Part shown: piece after piece, positions 32,369 through 42,300 of the stretch
How positions within the stretch are numbered: position 1 is the stretch's first letter
Layout of the letters: the number at the start of each line of letters is the position of its first letter
NCBI GenBank assembly: GCA_964636325.1
Contig: CAZWRV010000017.1
Coordinates: forward strand, 14,966 to 78,965
From: CAZWRV01 sp964636325
GTDB lineage: Bacteria; Verrucomicrobiota; Lentisphaeria; Victivallales; GWF2-50-93
Reading direction: 5' to 3'
DNA length: 64,000 nt
The notes under the pieces: model-generated
The model's database searches: none
What the model was told of the DNA's origin: nothing
What the model saw: only the letters and a program-made list of their open reading frames with translations
Translations under genes and position numbers: made by a program

Positions 32369-33727
32369 ATGGAATCTGAAGACTTCAATATCTGCGAGCT
32401 GAATCTCGGCTGTAGAGCTCTCTGCCACAGGGGGCGCACTGTCGCCGTGGTGAGCCCTCAAGGCTACGTGGACTGGCTTGTTCACCGCATTGACCAGGAT
32501 GGAGCCATTCTTAAGTCCGTCTACAAGGAAACGCACATGGAGCATATCCTCGGGCTGAAGTTCAACCTCCACCTGCCGCACATTACTGAAGCCATGGACG
32601 AGATATCCATGCCGCGTCCCGAAGGCGGCGATGGTGTCGAGATACAAGCGCGTTCGCACAGCAAGGACGGAAGGTTCATGGGCTTCCATTCGGCGAAGCT
32701 TGAGATGGACAGGGAGCACGGAGAATATGCTTGGAGCCTTCTCACGACGCTTTCATGCGAGGCGGAAGTTCCGGCCGGACTGGAATGGATAGAGTTCAAC
32801 AATGTCTGCCCTGCGATGACAGGGAACTGCATGCTTTATGCGCCGCTCAAGAAATATGACCGCACCCTTGTCGTGGACCGTGACGGGGACGTATGGGATT
32901 TTCCGCACCAGCATGCCATGCACTACGGAGTGGCGGGCAAGTTTCAATCCCTGCGCTTCTCACCGGGAACAGTCGCCGGATTCTTCAACGAGGATTTCAA
33001 TCCGGTAGTGATAATTGACGAATCGCCGCTTGAGCCGGACTGGCGCATATGCGACATGTATTACGACCTTCACTGCGGCGCCAGGCCGGACGGGGCAATT
33101 AGACCCGGAGCATCTTTCACTTGGCGTTATCGGATCAAATATATGGATTCCGAGGAATCGCGGCCTTTCATCGAGAAGGCGAAACGGATTCCGGTCAGAT
33201 CCGAAGACCACGCCCGCTTCCTTTGCGCCAGGTTCGAGCTTGGCGTCAACGACTTCCGTCGAGCGGTGCGTATAGACGCGCCAGACGAGGCGTCCGGTTT
33301 TTATCCGGCGCCGCCGTCCAAGACATGGGAGTCTTCCGGCGGTCCGGAGGGCCAGGGGGTTCTGCGCCTTGTCAACGACAATATGCAGGAGCTTGTCTGG
33401 TCGCCTTGTCCTCCTGCGCCGGTTCCTCCTGGCAGCAGGCTGCTGGTTTCCGCACGGATAAGGACGTTGAAGACGGAGGGAAAGGGCTGTTTCATCCGCA
33501 TAAAGCCACAGACGTTCCAATGGCGGCCGAAGCCTCATATCGAATACGGCGTGCCTCTTGAATCGCAGGCGGCGGCCGGAAGCGGAGACTGGACATTGGT
33601 GTCAGTGCCTCCGCTTGAAACTCCCGCGGGCAAGCTCGACCAAGGAATCTGGTTCCAGATAGTCCTCGACGGCAGAGGCGAAGCGCTGGTGACCGATTTC
33701 AAGGTGGAATTGAAACAGGGCAGTTGA
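32369..33727 (+). CDS. conserved beta-sandwich protein of a polysaccharide locus, function unknown
   Basis: 452 residues without signal peptide or membrane helix. The first ~260 residues are beta-rich with many aromatic residues (YAWSLLTTLSCEAEVPAG, WDFPHQHAMHYG), as in sugar-binding or lyase beta-sandwich domains. The last ~150 residues (GVLRLVNDNMQELVWSP, IWFQIVLDGRGEALV) look like a carbohydrate-binding jelly roll. No catalytic signature is recognised. It lies 66 bases after the regulator and 36 bases before a pseudopilin, so it is the first structural gene of this run. Confidence 0.55.
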   Translation: MESEDFNICELNLGCRALCHRGRTVAVVSPQGYVDWLVHRIDQDGAILKSVYKETHMEHILGLKFNLHLPHITEAMDEISMPRPEGGDGVEIQARSHSKDGRFMGFHSAKLEMDREHGEYAWSLLTTLSCEAEVPAGLEWIEFNNVCPAMTGNCMLYAPLKKYDRTLVVDRDGDVWDFPHQHAMHYGVAGKFQSLRFSPGTVAGFFNEDFNPVVIIDESPLEPDWRICDMYYDLHCGARPDGAIRPGASFTWRYRIKYMDSEESRPFIEKAKRIPVRSEDHARFLCARFELGVNDFRRAVRIDAPDEASGFYPAPPSKTWESSGGPEGQGVLRLVNDNMQELVWSPCPPAPVPPGSRLLVSARIRTLKTEGKGCFIRIKPQTFQWRPKPHIEYGVPLESQAAAGSGDWTLVSVPPLETPAGKLDQGIWFQIVLDGRGEALVTDFKVELKQGS

Positions 33728-33763
33728 GAACTGTCCCTTGACGGGGTAAAAGCAGGAGGGCGT

Positions 33764-34603
33764 ATGAAAAAGCAGTTCTTCTCCGCCGAAAAAACTTCAA
33801 TGCCATTCACGCTCATCGAGCTTCTGATCGTCATCGCGATCATCGCGATCCTGGCCGCGATGCTTCTGCCCGCCCTCCAGAACGCCAGGGAGCAGGCCAG
33901 AAGGGCGGCCTGCCTGGGAAACATCAGGCAGATCGGGTTCGCAACCATTTGCTACGCCGGGGATTTCGGTTCGCTTCCGGAAATGATCCACATGGTGGCC
34001 GCTCAAGGAGGAGGATTGAAAGACAATTATTCCTTCCAGGCCCTTTATCAGGACTACCTCAAGGGCAACCTCAACATTGCAGGCCTGACTAAACCGCAGT
34101 GCATTCAGTTCAGGCCGGCCCCCTCAATCGTCTGCCCCTCAAGCCAGCGGCCCGACAGCACCGCATTCTTCCGACTGGCATACGGGATGATGTGCGGGAG
34201 CGTAACGGACAGGGCAGTAAGCATCGAAAAGCAGCAGTCCATGTTCCTCAAGGCGAAGGCCAAGAGCTATTCGGCAGGCCACGCGGCCGCGCTGTGGCAG
34301 GACAGGACAATATATCCCACATACGGGGCGGGCAACTACCCCATCGAGTCGAACCATCTCCCGTTCCAGCGGCCTTCCGGCGGAAACGTATTCCATGTTG
34401 ACGGCTCGGGAAACTGGTACGCTTACAGCGACGCCTGGACGCTGAATCCGAACACCATTTGGAACACCGGCTACACGAATGCATTCGGATACGCAAACAG
34501 CACAGTCTATCTGATTCCGGACTGTTCCACAGGCTATCTCGATCCAAGGCCTGGCCTCAGTTTTTTCGCAAAAGTCAATCATGACGCATCATTATATTAT
34601 TGA
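33764..34603 (+). CDS. prepilin-like protein (pseudopilin, HX9DG type)
   Basis: 279 residues. The N-terminal prepilin signal has a short leader MKKQFFSAEKTSMP, then FTLIELLIVIAIIAILAAML with Glu at +5. The residue before the cleavage point is Pro, not Gly. After the helix (LPALQNAREQARRAACLGNI) comes a beta-rich domain ending near GGNVFHVDGSGNWYAY, the DG motif of the processing-associated C-terminal block found in Planctomycete and Lentisphaera pseudopilins. It is probably exported and assembled or anchored by a type II secretion/type IV pilus-like machine, whose genes are not in this window. AGGAGG precedes the ATG. Confidence 0.85.
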   Translation: MKKQFFSAEKTSMPFTLIELLIVIAIIAILAAMLLPALQNAREQARRAACLGNIRQIGFATICYAGDFGSLPEMIHMVAAQGGGLKDNYSFQALYQDYLKGNLNIAGLTKPQCIQFRPAPSIVCPSSQRPDSTAFFRLAYGMMCGSVTDRAVSIEKQQSMFLKAKAKSYSAGHAAALWQDRTIYPTYGAGNYPIESNHLPFQRPSGGNVFHVDGSGNWYAYSDAWTLNPNTIWNTGYTNAFGYANSTVYLIPDCSTGYLDPRPGLSFFAKVNHDASLYY

Positions 34604-34681
34604 CAGAAAAGAACCCTTAATATGCAGATGACTGGGCATACATCACTTGCCATAATCGTTCGGTTTATACACATAACCGAT

Positions 34682-35425
34682 ATGATCCGACGTAAATATC
34701 TAAGGATAATCAGGGAGCTGGCTGCCGCCAGATTCACGTTGATCGAGCTTCTGATCGTCATCGCGATCATCGCGATACTGGCCGCGATGCTGATGCCTGC
34801 GCTCAGGAACGCCAGGGAGCAGGCAAAAAGGAGCCTGTGCGCCAGCAACGTCAAACAGCTCGGCGTGCTGGTCCTGATGTATGCCACGGACTTCAACGAC
34901 TATCTGCCGCCGCGGGGACAGACATGGTGGTATGGCCATAGGTTCTTCTACGAGAACACATATCCCCTCGGCTACATATACGAAAGCTACCGCCCAAAGG
35001 AGGAACTGTTCTTCTGCCCGTCGATGAAGCATTCGGACACGGGAACCTATTCGCCGGGAAAGAACATACCGTTGATGAAGGCCGGCCTCGCTTCGTTCGC
35101 AGGTTATTCCACCAACACCGGCAGCAATGCCCACTCGGAAGGCGGCCTTTTGACACGGGCCTACAAGAAATATGATCCGCTGTACCTTGCATGCCACTAC
35201 CAGATTTTTGGCGGAGTCAACTTCATTTCATGCCACACCTTCTCGATAAATCCCCAGGGCGTCAACGCGCTTGTGCTCGACGGCTCCGTGTTCTGGTTTC
35301 CCGGCAAGGACACCTTCCTGCTCAGGAACAGGGCCGGAACTTCGTTCGGCGATACAGCCAAATATGGCGAGGACGTAATTGACTATTCGTATCTCTGGTC
35401 ATACAGAGGGGCCGACCGGCCTTGA
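34682..35425 (+). CDS. prepilin-like protein (pseudopilin)
   Basis: About 247 residues. The leader MIRRKYLRIIRELAAAR precedes FTLIELLIVIAIIAILAAML; Arg stands at the position before cleavage. The motif near the end is NALVLDGSVFWFPG. DNA of the leader helix is nearly identical to that of the pseudopilin at 33764 (most third positions shared), while the rest differs. That points to duplication or gene conversion of the 5' segment. ATG 34682 gives a leader of normal length; ATG 34622 would add 20 residues, and neither has a clear Shine-Dalgarno. The gene ends four bases after the first open position of the next frame, whose real start is 35467. Confidence 0.8.
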   Translation: MIRRKYLRIIRELAAARFTLIELLIVIAIIAILAAMLMPALRNAREQAKRSLCASNVKQLGVLVLMYATDFNDYLPPRGQTWWYGHRFFYENTYPLGYIYESYRPKEELFFCPSMKHSDTGTYSPGKNIPLMKAGLASFAGYSTNTGSNAHSEGGLLTRAYKKYDPLYLACHYQIFGGVNFISCHTFSINPQGVNALVLDGSVFWFPGKDTFLLRNRAGTSFGDTAKYGEDVIDYSYLWSYRGADRP

Positions 35426-35466
35426 ATATTTTAAAGGAAAACAGCATAAAAGGAAGGAGGCTTGAC

Positions 35467-38400
35467 ATGGGCAATGTTCTCGAGCTTAGGAGTTCCATTT
35501 CGGCGGCGCTTTGCGCTGCGGCGATGCTTGCGGCCACGTGCGGGGCTGACGACGGGTGGGCGCGGCACAAGAAGATGTTCGCCGTCCCCGTCCCAGGCAA
35601 GGTTGTGATAGACGGAAAGCTTGACGACTGGGATCTCTCAGGGCAAATCCTGACGTATGTCAATTCCGAATCGGCCGAGACGGAGAGCGCAAGATTCGCG
35701 ATCATGTATGATCCGGAAGCCCTCTACCTAGGCGCGTCTGTGCGCGACAGCAATCCGATGATGAACCGTCATGATCCCGCCGTCAGCGGGAACATCGGGT
35801 GGGACGCCGACTCCTGCCAGTTCCGCATTTCTGTCGATCCTTCCTTGCCGTATCCTCTTCCGGGGGAATGCCAGAGCATGCATGCGGTGACGCTCACTTT
35901 GTGGTATTACACGGACAGGGAGCTGCCTTGCCTGACCGCACAGGGCAGCCGGAAATTCCTGCCACTGCGCAAGGAATGGGAGCCTTTCGGGGTGGTGCCG
36001 AACGATCTTTACGAGGCCAAGTATCTTAAGGCGGACGACGGCGCAGGCTATACCTTCGAATACCGCATTCCCTGGCCGATCCTCGGCGCGAACGCGCCGC
36101 TTAAGGGGGGCGACCTGGTCGCCGGAACAGTCCAGTTCAACTGGAGTCTGCCCAACGGCCTTAGGAACTGCGGCTCCTGGTCTTACGACGTGATGGCGGG
36201 GCCCGGATTCACCTACCAGAATTTCGGCGTGTGGGGCAAGATCATTTTCTCCGCGACCGGGAATCTGCCCCGGGAGATGGTCGAGGAAGGCGCTCCGCCT
36301 GAACGGCCGCTTCCGCTCAAGTTCAGCTATGAACTTCCAGAGGATGCGCAGATAACACTCCAGCTCATGGACAAGGACAATGTTGTCAGGCGGCTGCTTG
36401 TGGCGCAGGGAGACCGCCGCGCCGGAAAGAACGTCGAAAGATGGGACGGCATGGACGACCAGGGCCGGCCTCTTGCGCCCGGCGAATACAGGATGAAGGG
36501 CATATACCACAAACCACTCGCGCAGAAGTTCCTCTTTTCGCCGCACAACTCCGGCACCCCCCCATACCATACGGACGACAACAACGGTTCATGGGGCGGG
36601 GATCATGGAAATCCGACCTCGGCCTGCGTGATAGACGGAGGGATGATACTCGCCTGGAGCATGTGCGAGTCGGGGTTCGGCATCATCCGCACCACGCCGT
36701 CCGGCAAGAAGCTATGGAGTTCGAAACACCGCGCCAAGGACATCGCCACGGACGGCGTCCATGTGCTGGTGGCAGGCGACAACGGTTACGACGGGGGGAA
36801 TTCCGTCAAGATGTTCGACCTGAAGGACGGACGTCCAGTAAACTGGGGCAACGGACGATTCGTGCTCGACCCGCCCCCGGGCGGTGACGCGCAGAAGGAC
36901 GTGGCGAAGGCTGTCGCCTGCGCCGACGGCAAGGTTTACGTATCATGGCGGGACAGGAACCTGATCGGTGTCTATGCGGCGGGAAAAGGGGATCTGCTGG
37001 CCACCTGGGACGTCAACGCCCCCGGAAGAATAGCCGTTCTTTCCGACGGAGTGTTGGCGGTGATAAGCGCCGAAAAAGTCCTGCTGCTGCGGGACGGAAA
37101 GGAAGTCGGCGCAATTGCGGACAACCTTGACGAACCTCAGGGGATAGCGGCCGGCTCCGACGGCTCGTTGTTCGTCTCGAACTGCGGCGCGCTTCAGAAC
37201 GTCTCTGTTTTCGGCAAGGACGGCAAGTATCTCCGCTCGATCGGCAAGAAGGGCGGCAGGCCGGCGCTAGGCAGATACGAGCCCGACGGGATGTATCAGC
37301 CCGGCGGGATCGCGGTTGACAAGGAAGGCAGGCTCTGGGTCGCCGAGACCACCGACTACCCCAAGCGCTTCAGCGTATGGGACACGAAGACGGGCGCCCT
37401 GGCCAACGAGTTCTTCGGCGCCTGCGGCTACCACGGGCAGTCCCTCATAGATCCGGAACGCCCCGACGAAATCTACTGCCACAACGTCATCTGGAAGATT
37501 GACTGGCGCAAGAACACATGCTATCCCTACAGCACCGTCTGGCGCGCAGCAAAGCCCGACATGCTCAATGTCGGCATCGCGACCGGAGACCCCGGCGGCA
37601 CGCGCGGCGCGACCGTTTTCACGGCGAAGAACGGAAGGCAATACTGCTTCACACGCGCCCATGCGCTGGAAACCGTCGCCCTCCGCCGTGACGGCGACAT
37701 CTTCAAGCCGTTTGCGGCCTTCCTCCAGATCGGAAGGGGCTACGCACCGTCCGACGAGGCGAGAAAACAGCTGCCCGTGTTCGACGACGCCGCGAAATTC
37801 CCCAGCGGCTGCTATTTCTGGCAGGACGCCAACAATGATCAGACGCTGCAGGCGAGCGAGCTGACCCTCTGCCCGAAGAAAATGGTGGACGAGCTGAGAT
37901 CCGTCGGCCTCGATTTCCTGGACGAAGACCTCAACGCATGGATAGGAACCGGAAAGGCGATCTTGAGGCCGCAGAAGCTTGATGAATCCGGACAGCCGTT
38001 CTACGATCTTGAGAAGTATGAAAAGACTTTTATCGGCACGAATACAGCGGAGGTGCTCGGCAAGCCGGGATGGGAATTCAGGCTCTGCCAGGATCCTGCC
38101 GACAAGGGGTTCTTCATCTACGGCCCCACCTATGCGAAGTGGACGGCAGACGGCAGGCGTCTGTGGGCGTATCCCGACATGAAGCGCTGGCCCACCTGCC
38201 TCGGAATGCCGGGGCAGCGCCCGGGAACCCTTTACGGCCTTACACAGCCGCTGGGCGTGGCCGGGGAGTTCACGGGAATGTGCTCCTATTGGGGAACATT
38301 CCATCTTTTCCGCCGGGACGGCATATATGTGGGCATGATAATGCGCCGCCCTGCCGCCGGAAAGGGAATCGGGGCGGACACAGTATGCTCCGAAACCTTC

Positions 38401-39342
38401 ACCGGCCAGCTTGTCAAGTTGGACAATCTTCCCGGAAGCGAAGGAAGAAGCAGATACTTCCTCCTCGCCGGTGCCTCGGATGCGCGGGTCACGGAGATAT
38501 TCGGCCTTGACACGATAAAGGATCTGCCGGAAGGCCGCCTGACCATTTCAGACGCCGACGCGAAGATGGCGGCCGACGAGCAGGCGAAATACAAGTCCAT
38601 GCTGGCCAAATCGGGCCGCCTTTCGATCGCCCGCGGCGGCAAGGACGGACTTAAGACGGCCGCCCCGGTAACGCGCGAGTCCGAGGAGGGCTGCGGTTTC
38701 ACCGCATGTGCGGCATATGACGAAAAGAACATGTATGTGGCCTATGACATCAAAAGCTTCAACGACCTGATCAATTCCCAGCCCGATCCAAGCATACTCT
38801 TCAAGGGGGGTAACTGCATCGACATTCAGATTGCCGCAGACACCTCCGCCGATCCGAAACGCAAGACGCCCGCCCCCGGCGACGTCAGGATACTGGTCAC
38901 AAGAAAGCCCGCGCCGGCTCCTGCCGGCGAAAAGGCCAACAAAGATGCGAAAGCCGCGAATCCCGAGCCTGCGCCCTTTGCAGTGGTCTTCCGCCCCAGG
39001 GTCAAAGGCTTCGAGGGCAGGCCGACAGTCCTGACTTCGCCGACCGGCTCGGAATCGTTCGACTCCATCGAAACCAGGGACGACATCCTGCTGGAACACA
39101 AGAAGACGCCGTCCGGTTTCACCGCCGTGGTCACAATCCCGTTGAAGCTGATCGGCCTTGAACCTAGGCCGGGGATGGAGTTGAAAATGGACTTGGGATA
39201 TCTTTTCGGCAATGCAGCAGGTAACCAGGTCACGGCAAGGGCGTACTGGGCCAACAACAGCTTCTCGGCCAACGTGACCCAGGACATCCCCAACGAAAGC
39301 CGCATCGAGCCCGCCGAATGGGGGACTGCGGTGGTGGAATAG
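35467..39342 (+). CDS. giant secreted CBM9-FlgD-propeller protein, copy 1
   Basis: 1291 residues with a signal peptide (SSISAALCAAAMLAATCGA). Residues ~45-260 are a CBM9/DOMON-like domain (VVIDGKLDDWDLSG, ALYLGASVRD). Residues ~275-345 are a FlgD-like Ig domain (VERWDGMDDQGRPLAPGEY). A long propeller region has NHL-like blades (PGGIAVDKEGRLWVAET). A second CBM9-like domain ends it (VTQDIPNESRIEPAEWG). The protein is probably extracellular or on the outer surface and binds glycans. No catalytic site is recognised. AGGAGG precedes ATG 35467. It has two paralogues, at 45556 and 57049, and is followed by a lyase-like gene. Confidence 0.8.
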   Translation: MGNVLELRSSISAALCAAAMLAATCGADDGWARHKKMFAVPVPGKVVIDGKLDDWDLSGQILTYVNSESAETESARFAIMYDPEALYLGASVRDSNPMMNRHDPAVSGNIGWDADSCQFRISVDPSLPYPLPGECQSMHAVTLTLWYYTDRELPCLTAQGSRKFLPLRKEWEPFGVVPNDLYEAKYLKADDGAGYTFEYRIPWPILGANAPLKGGDLVAGTVQFNWSLPNGLRNCGSWSYDVMAGPGFTYQNFGVWGKIIFSATGNLPREMVEEGAPPERPLPLKFSYELPEDAQITLQLMDKDNVVRRLLVAQGDRRAGKNVERWDGMDDQGRPLAPGEYRMKGIYHKPLAQKFLFSPHNSGTPPYHTDDNNGSWGGDHGNPTSACVIDGGMILAWSMCESGFGIIRTTPSGKKLWSSKHRAKDIATDGVHVLVAGDNGYDGGNSVKMFDLKDGRPVNWGNGRFVLDPPPGGDAQKDVAKAVACADGKVYVSWRDRNLIGVYAAGKGDLLATWDVNAPGRIAVLSDGVLAVISAEKVLLLRDGKEVGAIADNLDEPQGIAAGSDGSLFVSNCGALQNVSVFGKDGKYLRSIGKKGGRPALGRYEPDGMYQPGGIAVDKEGRLWVAETTDYPKRFSVWDTKTGALANEFFGACGYHGQSLIDPERPDEIYCHNVIWKIDWRKNTCYPYSTVWRAAKPDMLNVGIATGDPGGTRGATVFTAKNGRQYCFTRAHALETVALRRDGDIFKPFAAFLQIGRGYAPSDEARKQLPVFDDAAKFPSGCYFWQDANNDQTLQASELTLCPKKMVDELRSVGLDFLDEDLNAWIGTGKAILRPQKLDESGQPFYDLEKYEKTFIGTNTAEVLGKPGWEFRLCQDPADKGFFIYGPTYAKWTADGRRLWAYPDMKRWPTCLGMPGQRPGTLYGLTQPLGVAGEFTGMCSYWGTFHLFRRDGIYVGMIMRRPAAGKGIGADTVCSETFTGQLVKLDNLPGSEGRSRYFLLAGASDARVTEIFGLDTIKDLPEGRLTISDADAKMAADEQAKYKSMLAKSGRLSIARGGKDGLKTAAPVTRESEEGCGFTACAAYDEKNMYVAYDIKSFNDLINSQPDPSILFKGGNCIDIQIAADTSADPKRKTPAPGDVRILVTRKPAPAPAGEKANKDAKAANPEPAPFAVVFRPRVKGFEGRPTVLTSPTGSESFDSIETRDDILLEHKKTPSGFTAVVTIPLKLIGLEPRPGMELKMDLGYLFGNAAGNQVTARAYWANNSFSANVTQDIPNESRIEPAEWGTAVVE

Positions 39343-39390
39343 AAAGGATGTCAGCGCAAACATGTTCTCACGCGAAAGGCTTATACTGAG

Positions 39391-42300
39391 ATGAAAAAGA
39401 TTGTCCTGAAAAGTCCGCTTTTTACCGGATGGACCGACCAGTATGTGAGGCTTCCGCTGGACAAGGTGGAGCCGTTGGACCTTAAGATCGACGGTGTGCC
39501 ATCGCCTTTCCAATTCACCGGTGACGGCGCCGAGATACTTGTTAGGCTGGGATTCTCCGAGGATCAAATCAGGACGCTTGAATTCGGCCCCGCTGCTGAC
39601 GGCAGCTCTGCGACCGACCTTTCCCGGAAGGACATTCCCCTCGGCAAAACTGCGCTCGTCGGGGTTCCGGGTCGCGAACTGCGCGTTAGAGCTTCGGCGC
39701 CGTTCTTCGGCTTTGCGGACTTCGCGATGTCCAGCCGGATCCACTGCGAGACGGCATTCGAAGGTGCAGCCCTGGCGAGGATCAACGACGGGCCTCTGTT
39801 CACCGACTACGAGCTTCAATACCGGTTTGCGGAAAACAGGCGCTACCTCTTGAAATTCAGGTGCTACAAGCAGGATCCGTATGTCGAGGTCGGCGAGACG
39901 TTCTCGCTGCGGATGAACGCGGAGCTTGTCTGGACCGTCAACCCGGAGAAAAAATTCACGCATATCATCAGCCGCGACAGCTTCGAGGGCGAGACGCAGC
40001 CCACTGTCGAACCGCTAGGCGAGGAGCATCCTCGCGACGTCCTCTGCCGCCTGCAGATGCCCCCCCTGAGCGATTACTTCATACCGAACAACCGTGGCTG
40101 GTTCGCCTTCTTCGACTCGCGCGACGAGGCCGCCGGAATGCTCGGAATCCTCGGCCTCTACGGGGCGGAGTGGGAGGAGCCGGTCGCAAACATGCCCGAG
40201 ATATTCGACAGGAAGGGGACGGTCGAGTGGCACGCCTCGCTCGCAAGCGGGAGGAGGTTCTGGCTGCTCTATTCCGGGCCGGTGGAGAAAGGCTACAGGT
40301 GTCAGGTTTCAGGTGCCAGTGAAGATAAGCTGAAACCTGAAACCCGAAACCTGAAACCTTCTTCCGACACCCGCTTTGTCTTCCACCGGCTTCATGCTGA
40401 ATTCAACGCCTTGCGGCTCGACGAACATTTCGACCTCTCCGGGGACGGGATATTCGATGCGTCCTGCGCTTCTTCGCCCGGCATTTTCGCGGCGGGCGAC
40501 TTCCACGCCGCGGCGCTGGAGAGGCTGAAGGTGTATCCGTGCCTGGCCAGGAACCTGCATGATCCGGATCAATGGATGAAGAAAAACGGCCTGATGCACA
40601 ACGCCAGCCTCCGTTACCTGCTCGAGCCGACGAATGAAAACGCCGCGAGCCTGTATGGATTCCTGGATTCGCGCTTTGAAAAGTGGGTTCGCCAGTTCCA
40701 AGGATACAGAAGCGGACAGCACGATTATTCGAAAAGCGTAATCGGCTTTTCCAGATATCTGCGCGGCATGCTGATGGCATACGAGCTGCTGAGGCGTGAC
40801 GGCGCGATGAGCGACGGGCAGGTCCGCAGGATGAACTCCTATTTCGCGTTTGCTGCCAGGAGGATCCTTGACGAGGGGCGCTGGCCGCATTCGCGCACCT
40901 GGAAGCACCCGGACCATCCGGAGTCATCCCGGGATTTCTACGCCTATGGAGGGGAGCACCGGCCGGATCGGCTTGTTTGGACGAACTGTCTGCCGAACTT
41001 CCAGAGCGACCCGCTCTGCGGGCTGGCCCATATTTCGGCCATGTTCAGGGATCATCCTGACGCCAAGTTCTGGCTGCGCTTCGCGTTGGACGACATCGAC
41101 CGCCAGCTCGACGCATACTGCGGGAAAAGCGGCGCATGGGAGGAGTCCATCAACTATGCGCTTTACACTTTCTCATATTTCATAATAACGTTCAAGCCGG
41201 TGAAGGAACGCTGGGGCATAGACTATTTCAACGATGAGCGCGTCCGACGTTTCGCAGGATGGCTCTGCCGCTTCTTCGGCCCCTTTGACAAGCGCTTCAA
41301 CGCATATACCTGGCCGGCGATAGGGAATTCCGTCCTCCCGCAGAATCAAGGAGAATATCTTCTGTGCTACGCATCGGAAATGGCGGAGGGTGACCCTTTG
41401 CGCGAAGAAAGCCTTGCGGTATGGGAAAAGACCGCTCCGCTGTGCCGTCCAAGCGAACACTACCCGCTCGTCATGGCCGCGATGGCGCCATTGAAGATGC
41501 CAGATGCCAGGTGTCAGGTGCCAGGGAAGGCTCGATCTAATCTGAAACCTGAAACCCGAAACCTGAAACCTCTTTCGAGCGAGGTCATGGACGAGGTCGG
41601 AGTTGCCATGCGCCACCGCCATACCGAAGCGGACGAAAGCTACCTTTTCCAGAAGATCGGATTCGCAAAGGATCATTACGAAGCCGACGAGACGGCGTTC
41701 AACTGGTACGCGAAAGGGACTCCGTTCTGCATGGAATACGGAACATATACCTCCGAGGCGAGCGTCGGAGGAGCGCACAACGTCGTCGAAATTCCCGACG
41801 AGGACGCGCTGAGGCGCGGCTACCTAGCCGCACAGCTCCTCACTGACGCGGTCGACTACACGCACTGCGAGGTGCCTGTGACCCTGAAGCTGCTCTGGGG
41901 CAAGGTCAGGAGCTTCGCGGAGGTCGAGAACAAGGACGGAAAGATCGACAGGAGAAAAACGCCTTACTTCTACATCGGAGACAAGAATCCCGTCGGCCCG
42001 AAGGCCTGGAAGGTCAGAAAGATGCTCTTCATCAAGCCGGACTACATCGTCCTCTTCGACCGCGTCTACGGGCAGGTTCCGCACCGCTACAACCTGCATT
42101 TCACCGGGACGGACATAAGGCGCGAAGGGCAGAGGATCACAGGAAAAGGCCGTTTCGACCTTGATCTCCTGGCCTTCGTCCAGCATCCTGCCGAGTTCGA
42201 CATGGAGCTTGGCGAACTGATTCCGAACGTCCATTCCGGGTGCGATCAGGATCGAAGGAACCACTCGCAGAATTACTTGCGCATATATAACACCCGGGAC

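Noticed and set aside
33716..33737. Terminator hairpin after the gene at 32369
   Set aside because: AGGGCAGTT / AACTGTCCCT pairs only with a bulge and overlaps the stop, with no T-run; the next gene follows within 36 bases and is probably co-transcribed.
38548..39963. 471-codon open frame on the minus strand
   Set aside because: Antisense to the ends of the giant protein and the lyase-like gene, both of which have family motifs; the frame spans the border of two real genes and its peptide is low in recognisable structure. GC-rich antisense openness explains it.
40297..41572. Repeats considered as a CRISPR array
   Set aside because: Two copies more than 1 kb apart, inside one coding sequence, with no regular spacers and no cas genes in the window.
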